Source of the DNA: Extensimonas vulgaris
GTDB lineage: Bacteria; Pseudomonadota; Gammaproteobacteria; Burkholderiales; Burkholderiaceae_C
Direction of reading: 5' to 3'
Assembly: GCF_003337425.1 (NCBI RefSeq)
Contig: NZ_QPJU01000008.1
Location: 83,590 to 147,589, forward strand
DNA: 64,000 bases
Shown here piece by piece: positions 24,674-32,939 of this stretch. The first letter of the stretch is position 1, and every line of letters starts with the position of its first letter. A model generated the notes under the pieces. It did no database searches and was not told the origin of the DNA. It saw only the letters and a list, made by a program, of their open reading frames with translations. The position numbers and the translations under genes were made by a program.

Positions 24674-25165
24674 ATGTCACTGACCACCCGCATCGAGAGC
24701 CTGGTGCTCCGCGTCGCGCAGGAGTTCAACGACGTCCGCGTGAAGGCCGGGAACCTCGCCCAGCTCACCACCACCGACAAGTCCAGTCTGGTGGCGGCCA
24801 TCAACGAGCTGAAGGCCGCGGTGGTGGCCTCGGGAGCGATCGACGACACCCAGGTCGCCACCACCAGCACCTACTCGTCGAGCAAGATCGTCACGCTGCT
24901 CGACACGCTCAAGGCCGAGATCCTGGGCGGGGCCGATGCCGCCTACGACACGTTGCTGGAGATCCAGCAGCTGCTGCAAGACGGCACCAGCGGCCTGGAC
25001 GCCTTGCTCACTGCGGTGAACCACCGCGTGCGCTTCGACGCGGAGCAGACCCTGACGGCTACCGAGCAGGCCCAGGCGCGCAGCAACATCGGCGCCGTGG
25101 CCGCGGCTGACGTGGGCGACACCGACACCGACTTCGTCGCGATCTTCGAAGGGGCGCTGCTCTGA
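24674..25165 (+). CDS. Tail-fibre-like phage protein (163 aa)
   Basis: It starts MSLTTRIESLVLRVAQEFN with GAGGAGA upstream. The middle has SSLVAAINELKAAV and IVTLLDTLKAEILGGADAAYDTLLEIQQLL, coiled trimeric-fibre features. The C-terminal LTATEQAQARSNIGAVAAAD is a motif widespread in phage tail fibres and baseplate spikes. Its location between terminase and connector genes is unusual for a fibre gene. It overlaps the next gene (TGATG). Confidence 0.65.
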   Translation: MSLTTRIESLVLRVAQEFNDVRVKAGNLAQLTTTDKSSLVAAINELKAAVVASGAIDDTQVATTSTYSSSKIVTLLDTLKAEILGGADAAYDTLLEIQQLLQDGTSGLDALLTAVNHRVRFDAEQTLTATEQAQARSNIGAVAAADVGDTDTDFVAIFEGALL

Positions 25166-25557
25166 TGAGTCTGGCTGCGCGCATCGCTGCCTTGGCCGGC
25201 CGCATCGGGCGGGAGGTCAAGGTCAAGGTCGGCGCCGACCACCCGGGTCTGGCGCGCGCCTGGGTGTGTTTCGGCCATGTCGGCAGCCAGATCGTCGTGC
25301 GCTCCTCGCACAACGTGGCCAGCGTGACCCGGACGGCCGCGGGCCGCTACCGCGTGACCTTTGCCACCGCCATGCCGGATGCGAACTACTGCTGGACGGC
25401 GCTCGCCCGCAGCAGCACCAACAGCGGCACGCAGCGCATTGCGATTGTGCGATCCAGCACCGACCAGAAGACCGCCCAGTTCGTCGACATCAGTTGCGCC
25501 ACCACGTCTACATCGTTCGACGACTCCTCTGAAATCAACCTTGCGGTGTTCCGCTGA
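25165..25557 (+). CDS. Phage protein, possible fibre tip or receptor-binding domain
   Basis: This 130-aa protein starts MSLAARIAALAGRIGREVKV, echoing the start of the previous protein. The rest is beta-rich (VASVTRTAAGRYRVTFATAM, then VDISCATTSTSFDDSSEINL), the form of C-terminal fibre head domains. With the preceding gene it looks like a two-part fibre module. It overlaps both neighbours by TGATG. No specific receptor can be inferred. Confidence 0.5.
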   Translation: MSLAARIAALAGRIGREVKVKVGADHPGLARAWVCFGHVGSQIVVRSSHNVASVTRTAAGRYRVTFATAMPDANYCWTALARSSTNSGTQRIAIVRSSTDQKTAQFVDISCATTSTSFDDSSEINLAVFR

Positions 25558-25778
25558 TGGCCTACACACAAGCACACCTCGACGCACTGGAAGCGGCGCT
25601 GGTTAAGGGCGAGAAGCGCGTGACCTTTGGCGACAAGACCGTCGAGTACCGCAGCATCGATGAACTGAAAGCCGCCATCGCCGCCGTCAAGCGCGACCTC
25701 TTCGAGCAGGCCGTTGACACCGGTCTGTGGCCCGGTGCGCCGCGCCAGATCCGGGTCACCACGGGCAAGGGGTTCTGA
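25557..25778 (+). CDS. Head-tail joining protein, gpW-like
   Basis: This 73-aa protein has the length and pattern of lambda gpW: a helical start (LDALEAALVKGEKRVTFGD), KTVEYRSIDELKAAIAAVK, then a basic tail. gpW sits between terminase and portal genes in lambda, as here, and joins packaged heads to tails. Confidence 0.75.
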   Translation: MAYTQAHLDALEAALVKGEKRVTFGDKTVEYRSIDELKAAIAAVKRDLFEQAVDTGLWPGAPRQIRVTTGKGF

Positions 25779-25780
25779 GC

Positions 25781-27304
25781 ATGCAATGGTTTGACCGTAT
25801 GCGTAGACGTGTCGGCATCAGCCTGCTGGGTGGTACGCCGTTCTACGACGGCATCGGCGGTGGCCGCCGCGCGCTGGCGTGGCAGGTCGGCAACCCCGGC
25901 GCGGTCGCAGCGCTGGCCTATACGCAGAACGAACTGCGCGCCAAGAGCCGTGATCTGGTGCGGCGCAATGCGTGGGCAGCGGCAGGTGTCGAGGCCTTCG
26001 TCTCGAACGCCATCGGCACCGGCATCAAGCCGCAGTCGATGGTGGCGGACAACGCGCTGCGCGTATCCATCCACAGCCTATGGTGGGACTGGTGCGAGGA
26101 CGCCGATGCGGCAGGCCTCACCGATTTCTACGGCCTGCAGGCCTTGGCCTGTCGCGCCATGCTCGAAGGCGGGGAATGCCTGGTGCGGCTGCGCTATCGC
26201 CGCCCGGAAGATGGCCTACCGGTGGGCCTGCAATTGCAGTTGCTCGAACCCGAACACCTGCCAGCCACGCTGAATCAGGAATTGGCCTCGGGAAACGTGA
26301 TCCGCGCAGGCATCGAATTCGACAAGCTCGGACGGCGGGTGGCTTACCACCTGTATCGCTCGCACCCGGGCGATGGCTCTCTGGCCCCGATGTCGGGCAC
26401 CGGTGGCGTGGTGGGCGGTCTCGACACCGTGCGTGTCCAGGCCAGCGAAATCATCCACCTGTTTCGTCCCTTGCGGCCCGGACAGATCCGGGGCGAACCC
26501 TGGCTGGCGCGCGCACTGGTCAAGCTCAACGAACTCGACCAGTACGACGACGCCGAGCTCGTGCGCAAGAAAACCGCCGCGATGTTTGCGGGCTTCATCA
26601 CGCGCCTGTCACCTGAGGACAACCTGATGGGCGAAGGACTGCCGGATGCCAATGGCGCGGCGATGGCTGGGCTGGAGCCGGGTACGATGCAGATCCTGGA
26701 GCCTGGCGAGGACGTGAAGTTCAGCCAGCCCGCCGACGTGGGCGCGAGCTACGCCGAGTTTCTGCGCATGCAGTTTCGGGCGGTGGCCGCAGCGATGGGC
26801 ATCACCTACGAAATGCTGACCGGCGATCTGACGCAGGTGAACTACTCGTCGATCCGGGCCGGGCTGCTGGAGTTTCGCCGCCGCTGCGAGGCCATCCAGC
26901 ACAACGTGATCGTCCACCAACTGTGCCGCCCGATCTGGCGGGCGTGGATGGAGCAGGCGCTACTCGAAGGCGCGCTGGCGCTGCCGCAGTTCACCGAGAA
27001 GAAGCGCGACTACCTCGCGGCCAAATGGATTCCGCAAGGTTGGCAGTGGGTCGATCCGAAGAAGGAATTCGACGCGATGCTGACTGCCATTCGTGCCGGG
27101 CTGCTGTCGCGCTCGGAAGCCATCTCGGCCTTTGGCTACGACGCCGAGGACATCGACCGCGAGATCGCCGCCGACAACCAGCGTGCCGATGCGCTCGGTC
27201 TGGTCTTCGACTCCGACCCGCGCCACGACAAGTCAGTGCAGGTTGTCAGTCCTGCTGGCGCACGGCCGCTCGAAGACGACGATCCGTCAGCTACGAGCGC
27301 TTGA
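25781..27304 (+). CDS. Portal protein (lambda gpB family)
   Basis: This 507-aa protein carries gpB-type features: ARRNAWAAAGVEAFVSN-like N region (VRRNAWAAAGVEAFVSNAIG), IHLFRPLRPGQIRGEPWL, the ribbon LEPGTMQILEPGEDVKF, and ITYEMLTGDLTQVNYSSIRAG. It forms the dodecameric channel at the head vertex. Length agrees with lambda gpB (533). The 3' end overlaps the antisense RelE-like toxin gene by 14 bp. Confidence 0.92.
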   Translation: MQWFDRMRRRVGISLLGGTPFYDGIGGGRRALAWQVGNPGAVAALAYTQNELRAKSRDLVRRNAWAAAGVEAFVSNAIGTGIKPQSMVADNALRVSIHSLWWDWCEDADAAGLTDFYGLQALACRAMLEGGECLVRLRYRRPEDGLPVGLQLQLLEPEHLPATLNQELASGNVIRAGIEFDKLGRRVAYHLYRSHPGDGSLAPMSGTGGVVGGLDTVRVQASEIIHLFRPLRPGQIRGEPWLARALVKLNELDQYDDAELVRKKTAAMFAGFITRLSPEDNLMGEGLPDANGAAMAGLEPGTMQILEPGEDVKFSQPADVGASYAEFLRMQFRAVAAAMGITYEMLTGDLTQVNYSSIRAGLLEFRRRCEAIQHNVIVHQLCRPIWRAWMEQALLEGALALPQFTEKKRDYLAAKWIPQGWQWVDPKKEFDAMLTAIRAGLLSRSEAISAFGYDAEDIDREIAADNQRADALGLVFDSDPRHDKSVQVVSPAGARPLEDDDPSATSA

Positions 27305-27572
27305 GGTCACGGTAGAAGTTTTCGTGGGGGCCGACGGCCTCCAGATACACCAGCCGGACGCTGTCATCGACGGTGTAGCCCAGCAGGTACAGCAGGTTCT
27401 GGCTGCGAAATTTGTAGACCAGCAGGTCGGCCAGATCGCCTTTTTTGCGATCACCCGCCGTGGGATCAGCTGCCACCACTTCGGTGGCCGCATCCACATC
27501 GGCGGCCACGTTGTCGTGCAGCTTTTTGTAGGCGCGCGCAAAACGCCGGGTTTGTTTGAGCCCGTAGCTCAT
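27291..27572 (-). CDS. RelE/ParE-family toxin
   Basis: This 93-aa protein has the RelE/ParE fold pattern: TRRFARAYKKLHDNVAADVD, DRKKGDLADLLVYKFRSQNLL, YTVDDSVRLVYLEAVGPHENFYRDL. Such toxins are mRNA interferases or gyrase poisons. It overlaps the antitoxin gene by 4 bp (ATGA) and is antisense to the phage late operon, between portal and protease genes, so it is best seen as a moron maintaining the prophage. Confidence 0.82.
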   Translation of the reverse strand: MSYGLKQTRRFARAYKKLHDNVAADVDAATEVVAADPTAGDRKKGDLADLLVYKFRSQNLLYLLGYTVDDSVRLVYLEAVGPHENFYRDLKRS

Positions 27573-27802
27573 GCGCGGCGCGACCGGGGCACGAAGTCAG
27601 TGGCCTCCGCGCGCGATTCGGCCAGCGAGGCCAGCGATTCGGCAATGAAGCTCACCGGCAGGTCGGGGTTGTCCAGCGCAGCCCGACCAACCTTGGCCCA
27701 GTACTCGATCTGCCCGGCAATGGTGCGGTGCTCGCTTACTGCCTCGCTGCGGGCTTGGTCGTACAGCGTCTGGTCGATGCGAATGGATGTCGATGTGCTC
27801 AT
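27569..27802 (-). CDS. Antitoxin of the RelE/ParE module (ParD/RHH-like)
   Basis: This 77-aa protein begins MSTSTSIRIDQTLYDQARSE, a ribbon-helix-helix type start, with EHRTIAGQIEYWAKVGRAAL as the second helical part; the Asp/Arg-rich C terminus would bind the toxin. It lies directly upstream of the toxin and probably autorepresses the pair. The AT-rich 76-bp leader (27803-27878) is the likely promoter region and contrasts with the GC-rich surroundings. Confidence 0.78.
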   Translation of the reverse strand: MSTSTSIRIDQTLYDQARSEAVSEHRTIAGQIEYWAKVGRAALDNPDLPVSFIAESLASLAESRAEATDFVPRSRRA

Positions 27803-27878
27803 TGGGGCCTCCGATTGAGATGTGTTTTCAATGCAAACAATTTACCACAAATGTGGCAAATCATCAAGGAACCCACCC

Positions 27879-29186
27879 ATGCACCTCATCCATCTGGCGT
27901 CCCGCATCCTCGGGACGCCGCTACTCATTGCGCGTCCCAAGCTTGATGTGATCCTCTCCGTGCTGGGTTCACGTATCGGCTTGCCCGACCGGGACATGGC
28001 CTTTCCCATCCCCGAACCCAAGCAGGCCCGGGCGTTTGCGCAGTCGGGCATTGCCGTCATTCCGGTGTTCGGCACCCTGGTCAAACGCTCGCTGGGCCTC
28101 GATGCCGCTTCGGGCCTGATGGCCTACGGCGAACTGGAATCCCGGCTGGAGACCGCGCTGGCCGACCCGCAGGTGGCGGGCATCCTGCTCGATCTGGATT
28201 CCCCCGGCGGCGAAGCGGGCGGCGTGTTTGAACTGGCCGAGCGCATCCGCGCCGCCAGCACCATCAAGCCGATCTGGGCGCACGCCAACGATGCTGCGTA
28301 CTCGGCGGCTTTTGCCATCGGGGCCGCCTGCCAGCGCCTGACGCTGTCGCAGACCGCCGGTGTCGGGTCGATTGGCGTGATCGCGTTGCACGTCGACCAG
28401 TCGGTGAAGGATGCCAAGGACGGCCTGAACTACACCTCCATCTTCGCGGGCAGCCACAAGAACGATTTTTCGCCGCACGAGCCTCTCAGCCCGCAGGCCA
28501 CCACGGCGTTGCAGGCTGAAGTGGATCGCCTCTACGACATCTTTGTGAATCAGGTCGGGCAGATGCGCGGCCTTGACCCGGATGCCGTGCGTGCCACCGA
28601 GGCTGGGCTGTTCTACGGCGAGCAGGCGGTGGCAGCAGGTCTCGCCGACGCCGTGATGCCGCTCGAACAGGTGATGACCGAATTCACCGATGCGTTGGCG
28701 GCCAAGCAGCGGCTGACACAGCCCGGCGTGGCCCGCGCCTCGCCGCGAAATCTGTCCACGCAGCCCATTTCAAGCCCGCCCCGAAGCAAACCTTTCACCC
28801 TGGAGAACACCATGACCGACCCCAAAAACGACCACGACAACCCAAACGATCCGACCGACACCGACCCGCAGGGCGACCAGCCGCAGACCGACAGCGATCC
28901 GCAACCGACGCCTGCAGCCCAAGCAGCACTGGCGCTGTCTTTTGCCAGCGGACGCGGCCAAGCGCAGGCCATCGCAGAGATGTGCCTGATCGCGGGCCAG
29001 TCGCAACGCACGGCGGAGTTCCTCGCAGCAGGATTTTCCGAAGCGCAGGTGCGTCGGGCCTTGCTCGATGCTCGTGCCGACCAACCCGAAATCGCCTCGC
29101 GCATCACCGCCGATGCAGGAACCAGTCAGCGCCCGGAAAACAGTCCGGTGGTCGCTGCCGTCAAGAAACTCACCGCCAAGGAGTAA
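27879..29186 (+). CDS. Prohead protease-scaffold fusion (S49 / lambda gpC-like)
   Basis: This 435-aa protein has an N-terminal S49/ClpP-like protease: GILLDLDSPGGEAGGVFELA, then AHANDAAYSAAFAIG with the likely nucleophile Ser near residue 142 and the general-base Lys in AGSHKNDFSPH near 193. From about residue 312 a disordered Asp/Gln/Pro-rich segment leads into a helical scaffold domain. It cleaves scaffold and portal/capsid during head assembly. AAGGA precedes ATG 27879. Confidence 0.9.
   Translation: MHLIHLASRILGTPLLIARPKLDVILSVLGSRIGLPDRDMAFPIPEPKQARAFAQSGIAVIPVFGTLVKRSLGLDAASGLMAYGELESRLETALADPQVAGILLDLDSPGGEAGGVFELAERIRAASTIKPIWAHANDAAYSAAFAIGAACQRLTLSQTAGVGSIGVIALHVDQSVKDAKDGLNYTSIFAGSHKNDFSPHEPLSPQATTALQAEVDRLYDIFVNQVGQMRGLDPDAVRATEAGLFYGEQAVAAGLADAVMPLEQVMTEFTDALAAKQRLTQPGVARASPRNLSTQPISSPPRSKPFTLENTMTDPKNDHDNPNDPTDTDPQGDQPQTDSDPQPTPAAQAALALSFASGRGQAQAIAEMCLIAGQSQRTAEFLAAGFSEAQVRRALLDARADQPEIASRITADAGTSQRPENSPVVAAVKKLTAKE
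28812..29186 (+). CDS. Nested scaffold protein (lambda Nu3-like internal start)
   Basis: An in-frame ATG at 28812 within the protease gene has TGGAG 9 bp upstream and starts MTDPKNDHDNPNDP, exactly where the disordered linker to the scaffold domain begins. In lambda, Nu3 is made in frame inside gene C in the same way. The 124-aa product would be the free scaffold around which capsid protein assembles. Confidence 0.68.
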   Translation: MTDPKNDHDNPNDPTDTDPQGDQPQTDSDPQPTPAAQAALALSFASGRGQAQAIAEMCLIAGQSQRTAEFLAAGFSEAQVRRALLDARADQPEIASRITADAGTSQRPENSPVVAAVKKLTAKE

Positions 29187-29189
29187 GCC

Positions 29190-29567
29190 ATGCCCACTGT
29201 CTCTCAACCCAAGAACCTCGGCGACCTGCTGAAGTACGAAGCGCCGAACCTCTACTCGCGCGACCAGGACACCGTCGCTGCCGCGCAGAACCTGTCGCTG
29301 GGCACCGTGGTGGGCCGCGAAACAGCCACTGCCAAGCTCAAGGCAATCGACCCGAACGCCACGGACGGTACGGAAATCGCCGTTGGCGTGCTTGGCAATG
29401 ACGTCGATGCGACGCTGATCGACCGTGAGGACGCGATCCTGATCGCCCGCCACGCCATCGTCGCGCGCGGCGCATTGGTCTGGCCGACCGGTCTCACGGT
29501 TGCACAGAAGGCAACTGCCGTTTCCCAACTCACCGCCCTTGGGGTGCTGGTGCGCGATAGCGCCTGA
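29190..29567 (+). CDS. Head decoration protein (lambda gpD-like)
   Basis: This 125-aa protein starts MPTVSQPKNLGDLLKYE; the fold pattern SLGTVVGRETATAKLKAI, GVLGNDVDATL and ARGALVWPTGLT fits the gpD family that trimerises on the expanded capsid. It lies between protease and major capsid genes as in lambda, 3 bp after the protease stop. Confidence 0.87.
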   Translation: MPTVSQPKNLGDLLKYEAPNLYSRDQDTVAAAQNLSLGTVVGRETATAKLKAIDPNATDGTEIAVGVLGNDVDATLIDREDAILIARHAIVARGALVWPTGLTVAQKATAVSQLTALGVLVRDSA

Positions 29568-29598
29568 CCACGCCCCGACGATCCATCTCACTCCCCCG

Positions 29599-29623
29599 AA
29601 AACCCGCCGCTGTGCGGGTTTCG
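29599..29623 (+). terminator. Hairpin between decoration and capsid genes
   Basis: AAACCCGC / GCGGGTTT with a 6-base loop is followed by CGTCATTTCTGGAG, which provides the capsid ribosome site. The T run is short, so this is probably an attenuator or an mRNA-processing/stability hairpin rather than a full stop. The same hairpin plus ATTTCTGGAG layout recurs at 43707. Confidence 0.55.
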
Positions 29624-29642
29624 TCATTTCTGGAGCCCCCAA

Positions 29643-30665
29643 ATGCAGAACCCTTTTGAAAACACCGGCTTCTCGATGGCCAGCCTGACGGCCGCCATCA
29701 ACCTCCTGCCCAACCGCTACGGGCGGCTGGAGCAACTCAACCTGTTCCCGGTCAAGCCGGTGCGCACCCGGCAGATCATCGTCGAGGAGTTCGCCGGTCG
29801 CCTGAACCTCTTGCCCACCCGCGCGCCCGGTTCACCCGGCACGGTCGGCGAGCGTGGCCAGCGTAAGCTGCGCTCCTTCGTGATCCCGCACATCCCGCAC
29901 GACGACGTGGTGCTGCCGGAAGAAGTGCAAGGCCTGCGCGCCTTTGGTTCCGAAACCGAGATGGAAGCCATTGGCGGCGTCATGGCCCGTCACCTGGAGA
30001 CCATGCGCAACAAGCACGCCATCACCCTGGAGCACCTGCGCATGGGCGCGCTCAAGGGTGAAATTCTCGACGCCGACGGCAGCACGCTGGTCGATCTGTT
30101 CGACGAGTTCGACATCACGGCGCAGAGCGTGCCGTTCGAATTCTCCACCGCCACCGACAACGGCCAGCTCAAGGGCGCATGCCTCGAACTGCTGGGCCTG
30201 ATGGAAGATGGTCTGGCGGGCGAGTTCTCCACCGGTCTGCACGTGCTGTGCTCGCCGGAGTTCTTCCGCGCGCTGACCACCCACAAGGAGGTCAAGACCG
30301 CCTACCAGAACTGGCAACAGGGCGCGGTGCTGATCAACGACATGCGCGCTGGCTTCAGCTACAGCGGCATCACCTTCGAGGAATACCGGGGCCAGGCGTC
30401 CTATGTGAAAGCCGACGGCACGCTGGGTACGCGCCGCTTCATCGCCGCTGGCGAAGCCCACGCCTTCCCGGTTGGCACGGTGGACACCTTCGCCACGTAC
30501 TTCGCGCCCGCCGACTTCAACGAAACCGTGAACACCCTCGGTCAGCCGCTGTACGCCAAGCAGGAGCCGCGCAAGTTCGACCGGGGAACCGACCTGCACA
30601 CGCAGTCGAACCCGCTGCCGATGTGCCACCGCCCGGGCGTGCTGATCAAGCTGACGTCGGCCTGA
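29643..30665 (+). CDS. Major capsid protein (lambda gpE family)
   Basis: This 340-aa protein has the gpE family pattern: SMASLTAAINLLPNRYGRL, VRTRQIIVEEFAGRLNLLPT, RGQRKLRSFVIPHIPHDDVV and the C-terminal PLYAKQEPRKFDRGTDLHTQ. Length equals lambda gpE (341). A strong TGGAG site sits 8 bp upstream. It forms the T=7 icosahedral shell. Confidence 0.94.
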   Translation: MQNPFENTGFSMASLTAAINLLPNRYGRLEQLNLFPVKPVRTRQIIVEEFAGRLNLLPTRAPGSPGTVGERGQRKLRSFVIPHIPHDDVVLPEEVQGLRAFGSETEMEAIGGVMARHLETMRNKHAITLEHLRMGALKGEILDADGSTLVDLFDEFDITAQSVPFEFSTATDNGQLKGACLELLGLMEDGLAGEFSTGLHVLCSPEFFRALTTHKEVKTAYQNWQQGAVLINDMRAGFSYSGITFEEYRGQASYVKADGTLGTRRFIAAGEAHAFPVGTVDTFATYFAPADFNETVNTLGQPLYAKQEPRKFDRGTDLHTQSNPLPMCHRPGVLIKLTSA

Positions 30666-30943
30666 TGGATGTCGCCACGCTCTACGAGGCGGCGCGCAAA
30701 GCCGGGTTGCTGACGCCGGTGTCCTTTGCCGGTGTCACCGTGCATTGCGCCTTCCGCGCTCCGGACGAAACCGTGCTCGATGGCTTCGCGCTGTCGCGGG
30801 ACTACCAGATCGACTACCCGGCGGCGTGGCTGACGCTGGCAGCCGGGGACACGGTCGAGGTGGCAGGCAACACCTATCAGGTGCGCGACGTGCGTGCCAT
30901 CGGCGACGGCTCCGAGCGGCGCGCTTCGCTCTCCCAACCCTGA
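30665..30943 (+). CDS. Head-tail connector protein (gpFII-like)
   Basis: This 92-aa protein starts MDVATLYEAARKAGLL and overlaps the capsid stop (TGATG). The small beta-rich sequence with FALSRDYQIDYPAAWLTLAAGDTVEV and YQVRDVRAIGDGSE matches small head-completion proteins that follow the capsid gene in lambda-like phages. It probably forms the tail-attachment ring. Confidence 0.7.
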   Translation: MDVATLYEAARKAGLLTPVSFAGVTVHCAFRAPDETVLDGFALSRDYQIDYPAAWLTLAAGDTVEVAGNTYQVRDVRAIGDGSERRASLSQP

Positions 30944-30953
30944 GGACAACTTC

Positions 30954-31385
30954 ATGAACTCCGTCCGCGAGCGCGTCTTGCGGGAGGTCGTCACACGCCT
31001 GTCATCCGCGATTGCACCGATCCCGGTGCTGCGGATGCCTGCCGTGCCGGTCGCCCGCGAGGCCAGTCCGGCGCTGCTGCTGTTCGTCGATGGCGACAGC
31101 ATCACCGCCCACGCCAATTACCTCGTCGACCGGCTCTTGATCGTCCGGCTTGCCGTGGTGGCACGCGGCGCGGATGCCTTCGACGTGGCTGACCTGGCAC
31201 TGGTCGCGGCCCACGCGGCCTTGCTGGCCGACCCGAATCTGGGCGGCCTCGCCATCGCCGTGCGCGAGATCGACTGCGAATGGGAGTTCGACGACGCCGA
31301 CGCCGACGCCGGGGCCGCAGCGCTGCCGGCCCGCTACGAGATCCGCTACCGCACCCACGCCATCGACCTCACCCAAACAGGATGA
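30954..31385 (+). CDS. Minor tail / tail terminator protein (gpU-like position)
   Basis: This 143-aa protein starts MNSVRERVLREVVTRL; the mixed alpha/beta sequence with ARYEIRYRTHAIDLTQ is typical of tail completion proteins placed between connector and tail tube genes. It probably caps the tail tube at the head-proximal end. The assignment relies on position, length (lambda gpU 131 aa) and fold pattern. Confidence 0.65.
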   Translation: MNSVRERVLREVVTRLSSAIAPIPVLRMPAVPVAREASPALLLFVDGDSITAHANYLVDRLLIVRLAVVARGADAFDVADLALVAAHAALLADPNLGGLAIAVREIDCEWEFDDADADAGAAALPARYEIRYRTHAIDLTQTG

Positions 31386-31392
31386 ATCCCCA

Positions 31393-31596
31393 ATGCACAT
31401 CGAACTGCTCAAACCCCACACCCACGCAGGCCAGCGCCGCGACGTGGGCGAACGTCTCGACCTTGCTGACGCCAGCGCCCGTTGGCTGATCGCGCAAGGC
31501 ACGGCCAAGGCGGCCATCCCCGCCACCGATTCCAAACCCGCCCGCCGTGATGCCACGTCCGGTGTTTCCACAACTGCAGCCACCCAAGGAGACTGA
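31393..31596 (+). CDS. Small phage protein, DUF7210-like
   Basis: This 67-aa protein starts MHIELLKPHTHAGQRRDVGE, a pattern seen in small proteins before tail tube genes (LLKPHTHAGxxxxxGxxIxL). The C-terminal third is Ala/Thr-rich and disordered. It may be a tail assembly helper; the family name is a recollection. Confidence 0.6.
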   Translation: MHIELLKPHTHAGQRRDVGERLDLADASARWLIAQGTAKAAIPATDSKPARRDATSGVSTTAATQGD

Positions 31597-31598
31597 CC

Positions 31599-32351
31599 AT
31601 GGCTTACTTTTCCGGACAAGGCCGCGTCTACATCGGCGCACGCGATGACCTCGGCAACCCGGCAGGCCTCACCTTCGTCGGCAACGTGCCCGAACTGAAG
31701 GTGTCGCTGTCGGTGGACACCATCGAGCATCATGAAGCGCAGTCGGGTCAGCGCCTGACCGACTTGCAGCTTATCAAGACCAAGAAAGGCGAATTCGCCT
31801 GCACGCTGGAAGAACTGATCGCCACCAACCTGGCGCTCGCGCTCTACGGCACCACGACCACGATTACTCCCGGCACCGTCACGGGCGAGCTGCTGCCCAA
31901 CCCGGTCACGCCCGGCAGCCTGTACCCGCTGGCGGCGCAGAACGTGTCCGCCGTGCAGATTCAGGACTCCGATGCCACGCCCAAGACGCTCCCGGCAAGC
32001 CAATACAGCGTCAATGCCAAGCACGGCTCGCTGGTGGTGCTGGATGCCACGTCGGGCGGCCCGTACACCGAGCCGTTCACCGTCGATTACGCCTATGGCG
32101 CAGCGCAGAGCACGGCGATGTTCACCCAGCCCTTGCCCGAGCGCTGGATTCGCTTCGAGGGGCTCAACACCGCCGACGGCAACCGCGAGGTGGTGATCGA
32201 CCTCTACCGCGTGGCCATCAACCCGGCCAAGGAACTCTCGATCATCACCGACGAACTGCTCAAGTTCGAGCTGTCGGGCCAAGTGCTGGCGGATCTGACC
32301 AAGCCGGTCGGCGGTGATCTCGGCCAGTTTGGTCGTCTGGTGCTGCTGTGA
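31599..32351 (+). CDS. Major tail tube protein
   Basis: This 250-aa protein starts MAYFSGQGRVYIGARDDLGN. It has the tail tube pattern VGNVPELKVSLSVDTIEHHEA and KKGEFACTLEELIATNLALA, with the C-terminal RFEGLNTADGNREVVIDLYR and FELSGQVLADL. It polymerises into the tail tube around the tape measure. The gene overlaps the next one (TGATG, 32349-32353). Confidence 0.85.
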   Translation: MAYFSGQGRVYIGARDDLGNPAGLTFVGNVPELKVSLSVDTIEHHEAQSGQRLTDLQLIKTKKGEFACTLEELIATNLALALYGTTTTITPGTVTGELLPNPVTPGSLYPLAAQNVSAVQIQDSDATPKTLPASQYSVNAKHGSLVVLDATSGGPYTEPFTVDYAYGAAQSTAMFTQPLPERWIRFEGLNTADGNREVVIDLYRVAINPAKELSIITDELLKFELSGQVLADLTKPVGGDLGQFGRLVLL

Positions 32352-32752
32352 TGGGTGACGTGATGGATGACTTCAAAACCTTCCCACCGGCACTGGTGGT
32401 CGTGACGCTATCCGGCACTGCACTGGAACTGACGCCGATCCGGCTGGGCGAGTTGCCACGGCTGCTGGCCGTAGTACGCCCGCTGGCCGAGGAAATCACC
32501 AGCGATCCGGACTGGATGGCGCTGCTGGGCCAGCACGGCGAAGCCATGCTCGACCTGCTGGCGATCACCGCCCGGCGCGAGCGGGCGTGGGTCAACGATC
32601 TGCCGCTGGACGACGCGGTGCAACTGGCTGCCGCCGTGTTCGAGGTGAATGCGGATTTTTTCGTGGGCCGGGTGGTACCGGGCATCCAGCGCTCGGCCGA
32701 GAAGCTGGCCCCGCTGCTGCACCGCCTTGGGACATCGCCGTCGCCCGCCTGA
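32351..32752 (+). CDS. Tail assembly chaperone (gpG-like)
   Basis: This 133-aa protein is helical (GELPRLLAVVRPLAEEITSD, then WMALLGQHGEAMLDLLAITA) and lies between tail tube and tape measure genes, the place of lambda gpG. It ends in a different frame from a conserved-looking downstream frame, as in the G/GT chaperone pairs produced by a programmed -1 shift. Start chosen at ATG 32351; ATG 32363 is an alternative. Confidence 0.72.
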   Translation: MGDVMDDFKTFPPALVVVTLSGTALELTPIRLGELPRLLAVVRPLAEEITSDPDWMALLGQHGEAMLDLLAITARRERAWVNDLPLDDAVQLAAAVFEVNADFFVGRVVPGIQRSAEKLAPLLHRLGTSPSPA

Positions 32753-32937
32753 TCCGGGGCGGCCATCGGCTGCCCGACGTGCTGGCCTACACGCTCAGGC
32801 AGGCGCAGGCCTTTCTGGATGCCGATGGCCTGCTCGAACGGCAAGGGTTGGCGCAATGGCTGGGCGTGGTGGCGGTCGCCGCCCAAGGCGAAAAGCGCAG
32901 CATCGAACAACTGCAACGCGATCTCCTGAAGGACTGA
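32722..32937 (+). CDS. Frame-shifted C-terminal extension of the tail chaperone (gpT-like)
   Basis: In the -1 frame relative to the G-like gene the sequence stays open and reads WDIAVARLIRGGHRLPDVLA, then YTLRQAQAFLDADGLLERQG and ending EQLQRDLLKD. It has no good ATG or ribosome site of its own before GTG 32779. The natural reading is a G-T fusion made by -1 frameshifting around CCTTGGGA (32725-32732). No canonical XXXYYYZ heptamer is visible, so separate initiation at GTG 32779 cannot be excluded. Confidence 0.55.
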   Translation, partial: PPWDIAVARLIRGGHRLPDVLAYTLRQAQAFLDADGLLERQGLAQWLGVVAVAAQGEKRSIEQLQRDLLKD

Positions 32938-32939
32938 CC

